From contig NC_037671.1 in assembly GCF_003255815.1 (NCBI RefSeq), positions 154,248,645-154,312,644 on the forward strand: a stretch of DNA of 64,000 nt, read 5' to 3'. The first letter of the stretch is position 1, and every line of letters starts with the position of its first letter. The notes under the pieces were generated by a model. The model was not told the DNA's origin. It saw only the letters and a program-made list of their open reading frames with translations, and made no database searches. This document shows, in pieces, positions 25,001 through 37,721 of this stretch. The position numbers and the translations under genes were made by a program. The stretch is from Theropithecus gelada (Eukaryota; Chordata; Mammalia; Primates; Cercopithecidae).

Positions 25001-28000
25001 GATATTGATTAGAATTTTTTTTTGAGATGAAGTCTCACTCTGTCACACAAACTGGAGTGCAGTGGCACAGTCTTGGCTCACTGCCTCCTGGGATCAAGCG
25101 ATTCTCCTGCCTTTGCGTCCCGAGTAGATGAACTACAGGTGTGTGCCACCAGGTCCAGCTAATTTTTATATTTTTAGCAGAGACGAGGTTCCACTGTTTT
25201 GGCCAGGCTGGAGATTAGAATTTTTCTACCAAATTGACAGGCCAAATGGACCTCCACCATGGGCTGCGATGTCAGAAGGCTTCCTCTGCGGGTTAGATGG
25301 CTCCTCTCTAGTGACACCTGAACAACACTGATTTATTTTTCACATCTCAGCTTGACTCCCCAGTGAAGCCTCTCTCATGCGTACTTCCTGTTTGGTCGAT
25401 GACGGTACCGTGGTCAGGCTTCAATCACATACCTCTGAGCTACATCCCTTCCACATCCCTTCTCCTGGCTCCTCGAGGGTGAGCACTCAGCTCCCTGACT
25501 CCCTGGGAACACCTAACATAAAGTGGGGGCCTAGCACCAAGGTGGCAGTAGCATTTTGTTAGATGAGTAACTGAATTTCACATAAGGGAAAAACAAAACA
25601 AAACTCAAATGCTTTTTCCCATAAATGACAAAATCACTAAAATATTCCATCTCCAAAAAGTAAACATTTCATTTTTTCTAAATATTATTAAAAAGGTACA
25701 CCCCAAATATTTCCTTAAGTAGATCCTGAGCCTCAGAGTATCACGGCTAAATGCCCTATAAAAAGACAAGGCTATAAAGTCACTTAATGTGAATGAGAAG
25801 GGCTGCAAAACAGATTTTATTCACATATTTACAATGGTCTTAGAGGTAACAGAACATTCTAAATTTAACCAAAAGCCAAACAAAAATGCTTTCTAAAAGC
25901 CTTTAGGATAATATCAAGGCCTTTCTAAAAAAAATAAGCATTATTTACAACTTCTCTTTATGTTTTTAAAGATATTTAAAACTTGATTTAAAATGTTTTA
26001 CAATGCCAAGAAAGTATTATTTTTTAAGAGTGAGAGATACAAATAAATCTAAGAGAAAAACTTTGTTTTTATGGTTACTGGATCCATAAGCAGGTCATAA
26101 CCAAAAATTCAGACAAAGGCTGATAACTGCATTTTCACATTATTCCACAAGATGTCAGCATGTAACTAAACAACTTCAATGGTGGTGGTAGAGGGAGGAG
26201 GTGGATTCACTTAAATAGAACAATAGAAACCCCTTCATTTCATGATCTTACACTACAGCTTTGGTAACTCACTTCATAAACGCATATCCATGTATATTTC
26301 ATTATTGTAAACCCAGTTCTTAATATATCCTTACAGTACTTTATAAATACAGCTATTTAGGTATTTCTTTTTTGAAACACCTTAATTTTTTTCTTTCCAA
26401 TTTAGCTCTCAAAATTCTTCTGATCAAATTAAGAACCTTCAAATACTTATTAAAGTCTAGGAATAATCCTCGGCACAACACAAACATTAACCTATTTGTC
26501 TCTCTGGATTAGCTATTTTCCCCCATTCTACAGATGAGAAAAATTTAGAAAAAAAATGTCAGTGGTTCACGTGGGGTTACTTACTCACTCTAGATTATAT
26601 ATTCAGTAGGCCACTAGAGTCTCTGCAGGAGGGGTAGGGGTAGGGGTAGGAGTGTGTGGGTGGGTGGGTGGGTGTGTGTGTGTGTGTGTGTTCAGTCTTG
26701 TCTTGATATCTTCCTTTGTTCCCCATTAACAGCTCACATGCTGAGTCACCAACACCTGACCAACTATCAATTCTGATCATTAGCAGCAGTAGTAGGAAGA
26801 TAGTTACTGATGTCTTTCACTTGCAAGTAGTACCAAAGCCTAGTAAGTGGCAGAAAGTCATACTATGACGACATTAAATAAAAATTTTTGGTATTAAAAA
26901 ATAACTTAAAATCTGAATAGATACACATCTCCACTATTTTCTTACATCATTTGTACTCTTATCTTGCTTCTCATATTTATCTCGGTCATAAGCCATTTTC
27001 TTCAGCAGTTTCTTCATGGCTCTTTTATCCTTTTTATGATTTTCCGTGTTTTGCTTCCTCACTTGGTTTACAATAAACTTGGGAATCTACAGAGAAAAGG
27101 AATTAATCTTAGGAAAAAGAAATGCCAGCATTTTAAACTACAGAAAAAAACTGTATTTTTTAAATTTCGAAAGGAGTAAAGAGTTTCTCTTTTTGATAAG
27201 ACTGCCATTTTCCTTTTTTTTTTTTTTTTTTGAGACGGAGTCTCGCTCTGCCGCCCAGGCTGGAGTGCAGTGGCTGGATCTCAGCTCACTGCAAGCTCCG
27301 CCTCCCGGGTTCACGCCATTCTCCTGCCTCAGCCTCCCGAGTAGTTGGGACTACAGGCGCCCGCCACCGCGCCCGGCTAGTTTTTTTTTGTATTTTTTAG
27401 TAGAGACGGGGTTTCACCATGTTAGCCAGGATGGTCTCGATCTCCTGACCTCGTGATCCGCCCGTCTCGGCCTCCCAAAGTGCTGGGATTACAGGCTTGA
27501 GCCACCGCGCCCGGCCTAAGACTGCCATTTTCCATGCAGTATTCATTAAATCTGTGAAAAGAAAGTGCTTCATATTATTCCCTTACCAGGTGTGCAGGGC
27601 ATCCACGTGGTGTAATTCACCACCCACTGTGGAAGGTTCCAAAAGAGGCTTTGTGAAGTTCAAGGACACAGTGGCCTTCTTCCAGACTGGAGACCCCCTG
27701 AGGTGACGAGCAGTAGAAGCCACCACCTCCATAGGTCTTTCCTTTTGCAGCCTCCTACCTACAGCCCTGCTAGCTAATCTAAAGTCCCCTTCTAATAACC
27801 AGCTAGCCTCTGCTGTCACGAGAGAAGGAACAACTCCCCAAGAAATAAGAGCTGATAGGTGGCTAGCAAAAATCCAGGACAAATTTATCCTAAGAAATCA
27901 CATTAGCAAAAACAAAATATTTTAAGGTATCAAAATGTAACCATGAAATAAGGTTGACAAACATTGAGATTTAATAAATGGACATTAATTTTTTATTAAA

Positions 28001-29661
28001 AAACACATTTGAAATCATCTACATCAGTTGTCTTTTTATAGATTATAAAGACTTCAGGATCTAAATATCATCACTCTTTTTAACAAATTAATGCTTGGAA
28101 GTTCCTCAAATAAGAGATTGAAATATTCAATATTATAATGTTGCTTGGAATTCCTTTAGGTCATTTTTTTCTAAATGCTTATAAGATGCCTCGCTGAAAA
28201 ATTATAAATTTCATTGGAACATGAGCACCTAATCAACGAAGGCTCTCATCCACTACCATCCACTGATAAGCTGTCAAAACAAGCTCAAAATAAGTGTAAA
28301 ACAGAGGAAACCATTTTTAAAGATGTTCTCAGCAATAAGGGTACAAAATGCATGCACCCCTTTCAATAAAGGGTCTATGAATAAGAACTGAATAATCTGA
28401 AACGAAGATAGCATGGGCTTTTAAAAATAGAGCAGGACTAAACACTGAGAAATGGGAAAACAGGCAGAAGTAAATAAAAAGTACTTCTTACAAGGCATGT
28501 TTTGACATAATTTTAAAACAGAAATTCACAGGGCCCTCCTTACCTATATGAATAAAATGTCTTTAATATTTTCTGCACTCACAAATTTTAAATGTAATTT
28601 AATAAAGCTAATAACAAACATGCAATATGTTTTTAAACTACTAAGAACAAAGCATATGATATATACTTACTGTCCACAGAAGTTTTTGATACTTAATCAA
28701 TAAGTGCATGGTATTTGCTGTCCCAGCTGCCATTACAAATTCTCGCTGTTCACTGGACTTCAATCCCAACGCATGACACATAAAGAGATTCGGGGCCATG
28801 ACCATTGCTACATTCATGACTGTCATTTTATTTTTTTCTTTATTATCTATTACTCTTTGGAGAAATTCAAGAAGAGCCTGAAACAGAAATGACTCTTTTG
28901 AGATTGGTGTCATATATGAAGATAAAAGATTAAAGCACTTTCGCATATGCAATTTTTATTTCATTAAAAAAAACAAGTTGTGTATAAGCACAGTCAACTA
29001 ATCACATCCAACAGGCCCTGTTACCAACACTTCTCCATTTGGTTGACGCTCCCTGAGGTGGAAATTTGCTTCTACTAAGGACCTTGGTGCTGGAGAATGA
29101 AGCAGGGATGGCACATAGCTGAACTAGGGAGCAGAGAGAGGAGAGGGGAAGTGTCAGACCTCTGGCCTATGGGAGTCATGGAGAGCTGAAAAGTAATTTA
29201 AAACATCATACAAACATTTGCCTATTTCAGGAAGTGCTGCATTTTCCTATGTAGAGACTTTTAAAAATTACCTCAAAAAGGGTCATTCGACTCCAGTTTC
29301 ATTTGCTTTAAGGCAATCAATATCTGGCTGATATGGAACTTATAAAGAATGAACCAGGCACTGGGCATGGTGGTGTACACCTGTAGTCCCAGGCCCTGGG
29401 CATGATGGTGCACACCTGTAGTCGTAAGCACTGGGCATGGTGGTGCAAATCTGTAGTCCCAGGCACTAGGCATGGTGGTGCACACCTGTAGTCCCAGATC
29501 AGTGGGAGGATCATCTGAGCTTAGGAGTTCAAGTCCAGCCTAGGCAACAGAGAGAAACCCTGTCTCGGAAACAGAGAAGAGAAGAGAAGAGAAGACAAGA
29601 CAAGAGGAGAGGGGAGGGAATATTGTGATAGAAAAAGCCGAGAAACGAAGAAAGACCAAAG

Positions 29662-29701
<40 letters not shown>

Positions 29702-32700
29702 AGACCAGGTCTCGCTCTGTTGCCCAGGCTGGTGTGCAGTGAGAGATCATAGCTCACTACAGCCTCAAACTCCTGGGCTCAAGTGATCCTCCTGCCTCAG
29801 TCTCCAGAGTAGCTGGGACCACAGGTGCACGCTACCATGCCTGGCTAATTTTTTTTATTTTTCATAGAGGCAAAGTCTTGCTATGTTGCCCAGGCTGGTC
29901 TTGAACTTTTGAGTTCAAGAAATACTTCCACCTCATCCTCCCAAACTGCTAGGATTACAGGCATAAGCCACCATACTCAGCTGAGAATTTTTTTTTTTTT
30001 AATGAATGAAAAAAAGGAACTTTTCATCAGAACAGGTTAGGTTATGCTCAGCTTGATGCCACGTACATCCACCCCTATTGCAGACACTCATTGTCCTCTG
30101 AAACTACCTTCTCCAAAAGATAAAGGCAGCTGAGGTCGCCCTACTCTAACAGGGCTTAAGATTTCTCTTTTGCCTTCTTCATTTGTTCTAGAACAACAGT
30201 AACTAATAACTGCACAGGTATTCAATGTTCTCTATGAATGAGGCAGTTTATGAAGCACATTATAGAGATTACTTAATCCTAACTTGGAGACAGACGCTGT
30301 AATTACCTCCATTTTACAGATGAGAAAACAATGTTTGAAGAATGTAAGTAACTTCCCGGTGGTCATACAGCTAGTGAACCCTGAGAAAATTTAATTACAT
30401 GTCTATCTGGCTTTTGTTTCTAAATTCTTAACTACTAAAAGAATCATTTTTTCACAGTTAGCCTAAAATCCCTACCCTAAAAAAACCAAATATACTATAC
30501 TAAAATGGAAAAAGGAAAAAAGTGTTTTTCAAAGAATTTCAGGAAAAAAAAGTTACTGTAAGTTCTAACAGGTTGCTCTTGAATCAAGTTTAGCTGCTAT
30601 ATAGACCTTGAAAATTTGAAACAAATTAAGGACAGAGCTTTAATATCTAACAATGAGATTTATGTATCTAATTTCTAGTACAGTGCTCAGGAAGTTAAAT
30701 TGTAATCCAAGCATGAAGTTATATAAAACAACATGTTCTCAAATGAGGACAAAAGATTAACTGAAGTTTAGAAAAAATATTTAATTTTGTTCCACAGAGA
30801 CCAGAATAATTGTTCAGGGACCAGTGTATCTCTTTCTTTATGAGCATAAATTACAGAGATTAGGTAATAAACCATTTTAATTGTGGTGTGCATATGTAAT
30901 AACGTTACTCAAAATATTACTACCAGAATACTAGAGAATAAGACAGTTGATATAAAATTAACGAAATGTTAGCCCAGCCCTTGCTGAAGGAACTGCAGAA
31001 TGTTCTATCTGAACCTTAAGAATTTCCCCTTTTTATATATATATGTTTTATTTCAATAGTTTTTGGGATATAGGTGGTTTCTGCTTACATGGGTAAGTTC
31101 TTTTGTGGTGATTTCTAAGATTTTGGTGCGCCTGTCACCTGAGCACTGTACAAGGTACCCAATATGCAGTCTTTTATCTCTCACCCTTCTCCTATGCTTC
31201 CCCCGAGTTCCCAAAGTCCAGTGTATCATTCTTATGCCTTTGCATCCTCATAGCTTAGCTCCTACTTATAAGTGAGAACATGCAATATTTGGTTTCTTAT
31301 TCCTGTGTTACTTCACTTAGAATAATGGCTTCTGGTTCCATCCAAGTTATTGCAAAGGCCATTATTTCATTCTGTCTTATGGCTGAGTAGTATTGCATGG
31401 CGTGTGTGTGTGTGTGTATGTGTGTATCTATCACATTTTCTTTATACACTCATGAGAACTTCTCCTGTTTCAAAAAGTATTTACTTTATCACCATCCTGG
31501 TGGTATCAATCTATCACTGGCCTCACTCTCTGAAAAGCCAGGTTTGAGTCCCAGCACATTTACTTATTAGCTGGGTATGATGTTAAACCTTTATATACCT
31601 CTGCTCTTTAAAGCTTTCTTATTTGTAAAATGGGAATACTTATCTCTCAGCCTGGAAGGATTGAGATAATGTATATAATGAGCTTCTTAAAACTACAAGA
31701 AAGATAAATGTCAAGAATTATATTAACATGGATCCCCTCTTGCTATCGTAAAATCAGTCTTCAGTATGGTTCCAAGTCAAAGGTAGGTGTGATTATTTGT
31801 CCAAATGCATCATAATTCAAAGTAAAAAGGAACTGTGGGCCGGGAGCGGTGGCTCACGCCTGTAATCCCAGCACTTTGGGAGGCCGAGGTGGGCGGATCA
31901 CCTGAGGTTGGGAGTTCGAGACCAGCCTGACCAACATGGAGAAACCCCGTCTCTACTAAAAATACAAAATTAGCCGGGTGTGGTGGCGTGCGCCTGAAGT
32001 CCCAGCTACTCGGGAGGCTGAGGCAGGAGAATCGCTTGAACCCGAGAGGCGGAGGTTGCGGTGAGCCAAGATCACGCCACTGCACTCTATGCACTCTAGC
32101 CTGGGCAACAGGAGCGAGACTCTGTCTCAAAAAATAAATAAATAAATAAATAAAGTAACTGTGGTTAAGTAGCTTGCCCAAACACACCTGTCACTTCACT
32201 ATCACACCAAGATGTGGTATTTAACATGGTGCCTCCTAACCCTTAGACTTGCTGTAGCAATATTCCAAACAAGTCATGCACGTGATTCTGTCCTTCAGAT
32301 GACAACTGAAGGCGTGTTGTTAGCACTGGATAAGTCAGGGAATTTTGCGTTAGACTTCCTGAAATTATATTGCATTGGAGTTTCCCTTCCCTTTTACAGA
32401 ACTAAATTTATGGCTTATTCTTTGCACATATGGCATTCTTGTTAAAATGTTCTATTATTAAAGTTCTGGTTTGAAACCTTCAGCAGAGCTGGCTAATTAA
32501 GTCACTAAAGCTTAAGTAAACATGTAAAATTACTTGTTTGCATCTTCCAGTTTTTTACCAAAAATAGTACTTCCTCCCCCTTAATTAAAAAATTATGTTT
32601 CCAATAGCCTCATACACAAAATGTAAGAACTATCCTATAATTTTAAAAATATTTTTTAATAGTTTTTTTAAAAGAATATGCCTGGGACTTTGAGGGCAAA

Positions 32701-35700
32701 GTCCAAAGAAGAGTTCCAGATCAGTCACACCCAAAGCAGCCATATTGAATTGAATGCTTCCTCCCACAACGATTTGAACTTATTTGAATGTAGGGGTATC
32801 TTAAGTAAATCATGAGTCTTGCAATACTCACCGCACACTGGTCATTGATAGGACGGTCACCCAAAGATGTGCCAAGAAAAAGTCAATGAGTAAGAAAAAG
32901 ATGTTCCTCCCTGTTTCTGAGTAGTTGAAGCCCTGTGTTGGGAGCACTGCTGACAAGCAGGGGGACATGTTGGATCATCAGCCCCACTTTGTCCTGGGCC
33001 ATATGCCCCTGTCTCAGCCACAGTCTACACACACTTACACAGCAGCCCTGGGCACACACGCTTCAAATATAACCCTTTCTGAATTGACCTCTGTCTCAAA
33101 AGTAAATTGAACCAAAACCTAATGCTGCCTTCTGGGTTATTCATTTGACAACCAGTGAAGCAAAGGGCTTTTTTTCTGACTTAGGAAAGGGAATAGCCCT
33201 TTGGAAGTTCTCCTGTAGCAGACATAGCATTTTTACCTCCAGTAATCCCCATAAGCTGCTTCATCAAGAAAAGCTGAGTATTAATATTCATTCCATGGCA
33301 TTAAAGAACTATCAGTCATGCAGTTACAATTCAAGGAGTTGTAATGAATTAAGAGAAAAAAATTCCAAGATGTAGCAAGTAGTAAATTTTTTTTTTTAAC
33401 TTGAAAGTTCTTTTCATGAGGAGATTTCATTTTAAATAGAAAAAAAATGAAGAGGGTAAAGAAGCCCTCTACCCATATAAAAAATATTTTTACGGCAAGG
33501 GCAAAACTTGAGATAATACTTTTACTAAGTTAATTTTTTTTCTTTTTCTAAGAGTTTATAATTAAACCTTTTGCAACTACACTATAAACTCTATAAACTC
33601 TGCTGTTAAGGAAAACAAATCAGTGTGGCACAATCCCTGATTATAAGAGCTTCTGACAACACTTACAATAGATGGTATTAAGTCATATAAACATTGGACC
33701 AAATCACTTCAAAATGATGTTATAAATCAGAAACCCAGGATAAACCTTTAGAGAAATAACTAGAATTTGTTTGAGTTGTTCTATATTTTGGCTAACAAAT
33801 GTATCAAATCACCATCATGACTTACTTCAAAATCTACCATTTCTAACTACAAATTGTAATATCTTTAGGTAGTAGTGGGTTATATTTGATGAGCTTTAGA
33901 ATTTTTGTTTTAAACATTTATATTTTACCTTACTGCTGCTAACTGCTTATTAAATACAATTCGATAAATGCAAAAAAAAAAAAAAAAAAAGAGGAGAAAA
34001 AAACTAAAAACCACCCATGTTTCCATTAACCAATGAACCTCAATCATCTGGTTTGGAAGAATAAATGTTATAGTGAAAATTTAAAAAAAAAAAGGCCGGG
34101 CGCGGTGGCTCACGCCTGTAATCCCAGCACTTTGGGAGGCCGAGGCGGGCGGATCACGAGGTCAGGAGATCGAGACCATCCTGGCTAACATGGTGAAACC
34201 CCGTCTCTACTAAAAATGCAAAAAAAAATTAGCCGGGCGAAGCGGCGGGCGCCTGTAGTCCCAGCTACTCGGGAGGCTGAGGCAGGAGAATGGCGTGAAC
34301 CCGGGAGGCGGAGCTTGCAGTGAGCTGAGATCGCGCCACTGCACTCCAGCCTGGGCGACTAAGCGAGACTCTGTCTCAAAAAAAAAAAAAAAAAAAAAAA
34401 AGAAAATTTAAAAAAAAACTTAAAAATATTAGTAACATAACCTCATAAATAAAGAGTTAAAGACTTTCACCCTCTGTCCTTAAAAGTAGGCTTTTTTCTT
34501 TACAGACTTTTATGACCATATCCAAGATACACATCTTATTGCTTTGCAACAAATAGTGAAAAATTACTGTGCTTAGTTCTAAGGGATATTTAATGTAAAT
34601 TAACCGAGCTGACCTTCAGTGTGTCCCTGTTTGCATCAGGTAGGAGGATGACAAGAAGGTTCAAAGCCTGTAGCTGCTGCTTCTTGGTTGGAAGATCTGT
34701 AGAAAAATTAAATAAATCTGAACTCTTTTCTTTAGTGAACATTTTCCTTTACTTTCTTTTTTCACTTTTTAAGGAAAAAGTTATTTGGCATAAACATGAC
34801 TGTAAAATCTAAGACACAACGACTGAGCAGCAAGCCTTGTTGAGAGTGTGTTTGTGGGAGATCAGCAAAAGCAGCTGCTGTTAGGAGCTTCCTCTCTCTC
34901 AGAATGCTCACTTCCAACTGTGATCATATGACGCGCGGCCTTATGTTTGCAGACACACAACAGTGCTTTGGAAATAATTTTAACTTCTGCATGATAATTA
35001 TTCCCCAATGAAAAGACATAGAGGATTGGACCTTCCACGATATGGTATCAGGGTGCGTCTGTAACAGTGAAGTTTGTTTCTTTTAATGGCGAGTGAACAA
35101 ATGCATGGTAAGAGTCCATTAATTCCAACAGGAATATGTAAAATACGGCCTGGAACACGATAGGTGCTTATAAATGCCTGTGGAATAAATTAGAAAACCA
35201 AGCAGCAATTCAACAGTCTAAGAGGTGCATTATTATCATTGATGCTATCATTTTCAGCAGCCCTTACCCTATTTAAGTAATATTCATGGATATTTAGAAT
35301 CATTCCAGCATTTCTTTTCAGCAATAAATTTGGTCCTGTAATCCATATCCAGGAAATGTATGCAACGTAGCACAATTTAAACATTAAAAAGTATTTCCAG
35401 CATAAGGTAATTTATTCTGTTTAAAGAAACATGTTAAGAAAAAAATACTTTAAACAGAAGATGATTTCAGTTTCATCTCTCCTAGAAATTCTGAAGAAAT
35501 GTCATGATACGAGATGACTCATGAAACCATCTCAATATTGTATGTGTTAAGAATAGCCTGGCGGTTCTGGTTGAAACTGTAGCTCACTGCAATTTTTTTT
35601 TTTTTTTTCCTGAGCCGGAGTCTCACTCTGTCTCCCAGGCTGGAGTGCAATGGTGCAATTTTGGTTCACTGCAACCTCAACCTCTCGGGTTCAAGCAATT

Positions 35701-37677
35701 CTCTGCCTCAGGGAAGCAGGGATCACAGGTGCACACCACTATGCCTGGCTAATTTTTGTATTTTTAGTAGAGACGGGATTTCACCATGTTGGCCAGGTTG
35801 GTCTCGAACTCCTGACCTCAAGTGATCTGCCCACCTCAGCCTCCCAAAGTGCTGGGAGCTCACCATAATTATTAATAGTGCCCCTCTTTCATTCTTATAA
35901 GTGTCCCTGTTTAAAAGATAAAGATACAGTTACTTGAAGGCAGTGATCGCATTTTTACTTTTCTTCATGGCCTCTAGGTGTAAAATGGATAATTAGGTCA
36001 GTAGATAAACCGTATAAGATGTGGGTTCACTGGAAAAAGAATTGAGAACTATTAGAGACACTAATGTGTAACTTGCCCAACATGACAAAGCGGCAGTACA
36101 TAAGAAGCAGCTTGTGACCTTCCACCAATGAGGCAGCAAAATGCTTTGCTCCACATTTCTGCATGACAATGTCAGAATTTAATTTTTCAAGAAATGCTCA
36201 CAGACCCTACCACTTCTCCTTGTGCTTTTATAATAACTGCTCATCCACAACTTCTCCAGTAAGAGTTGCTTTTTAACACTTGGCAAAAAAATTGTATCAG
36301 AGATCTTACATGACTCATTCTATTATAAGAGAAACGTGAAGTTTCCAGGTTTTAACAGTGAAATATATTGTATTGCTTAAATGGCATACAATTAATCTGT
36401 ACCCAAAGAGAACATTCTGTTATCTGTTTACTCAGAAATGCATATTTATAAGAAAAACGGAAAACAATGCATGGCAGCTGAGCACCCACTGACATCAGTT
36501 GAGTCAATATGTCCACCCAAATACGTCTGGTTACGTTCTTTGTGATGCCAAATGTCATTAAAACAATTAACATAGATGGCACCAGCAGAAGGACTGCTTC
36601 AAAGAGGGATAGCACTTACTCTGGACAGCCTGAAAGGCTTTGAGATACTCCACACTGAGCAATGGCTGAGGCAACTCCCGAATGAAGAGCTTCAGCAGGC
36701 TGGCGGCATCATGCTGTTTGACACTTTCCCAATTAAAAGTCCCTTCATAAAACTTTGCTTCTAGTTCTTGGCAAAGATTCTGATAGGCACAGGAGAAAAA
36801 AAAAAAAAAAAAAAGCAGCTATAAGTGCATTTTTTTCTTGCTGAGAGTATGATACATTTTCACTTTCAAGAGATTCTGCTCTTTAGACAAGACAAAGCAA
36901 ACTACCAAAAGTCAGTATTTCTTTTACTCAGAAAAAAACTACTCCTCTCCTCTAATCCAAACGTACTTTACCAATAAAAAACTGTACCTAAGGCCAAAAA
37001 ACATTTTAAAATTTATACTTTTTCCTGGACATTCCACAAACTGTAAATAATAAAGTTTTAATTAAGAGATTTGGTTAAAATAATTGTTCCATTTTGGGGC
37101 TTCATCTACATATTATAAATCTTCATTAAATTAAGAAAAAAATCGGCCGGGCGCGGTGGCTCAAGCCTGTAATCCCAGCACTTTGGGAGGCCGAGGCGGG
37201 CGGATCACGAGGTCAGGAGATCGAGACCATCCTGGCTAACATGGTGAAACCCCGTCTCTACTAAAAATACAAAAAAANNNNNNNNNNNNNNNNNNNNNNN
37301 NNNNNNNNNNNNNNNNNNNNNNNNNNNNNNNNNNNNNNNNNNNNNNNNNNNNNNNNNNNNNNNNNNNNNNNNNNNNNNNNNNNNNNNNNNNNNNNNNNNN
37401 NNNNNNNNNNNNNNNNNNNNNNNNNNNNNNNNNNNNNNNNNNNNNNNNNNNNNNNNNNNNNNNNNNNNNNNNNNNNNNNNNNNNNNNNNNNNNNNNNNNN
37501 NNNNNNNNNNNNNNNNNNNNNNNNNNNNNNNNNNNNNNNNNNNNNNNNNNNNNNNNNNNNNNNNNNNNNNNNNNNNNNNNNNNNNNNNNNNNNNNNNNNN
37601 NNNNNNNNNNNNNNNNNNNNNNNNNNNNNNNNNNNNNNNNNNNNNNNNNNNNNNNNNNNNNNNNNNNNNNNNNNNNN

Positions 37678-37721
<44 letters not shown>

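Noticed and set aside
27583..27882. 99-codon minus-strand open frame in intron W8-W9, with a donor-like gtaagg at one end
   Set aside because: It has no acceptor at the other end that keeps the ARHGAP18 frame, and the peptide is unknown. Treated as chance.
29355..29494. Regular repeat array that could be mistaken for a CRISPR
   Set aside because: Units are contiguous without spacers, derived from Alu, and the genome is primate.
32790..32880. Exon-like segment on the minus strand ending in gtgagt
   Set aside because: No acceptor gives an exon of reasonable size in frame, and W8 already joins W7 in phase without it.
32900..33080. Possible CpG island or promoter
   Set aside because: Only moderately GC-rich with very few CpG dinucleotides. 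No CpG island is visible anywhere in the window outside young Alus.
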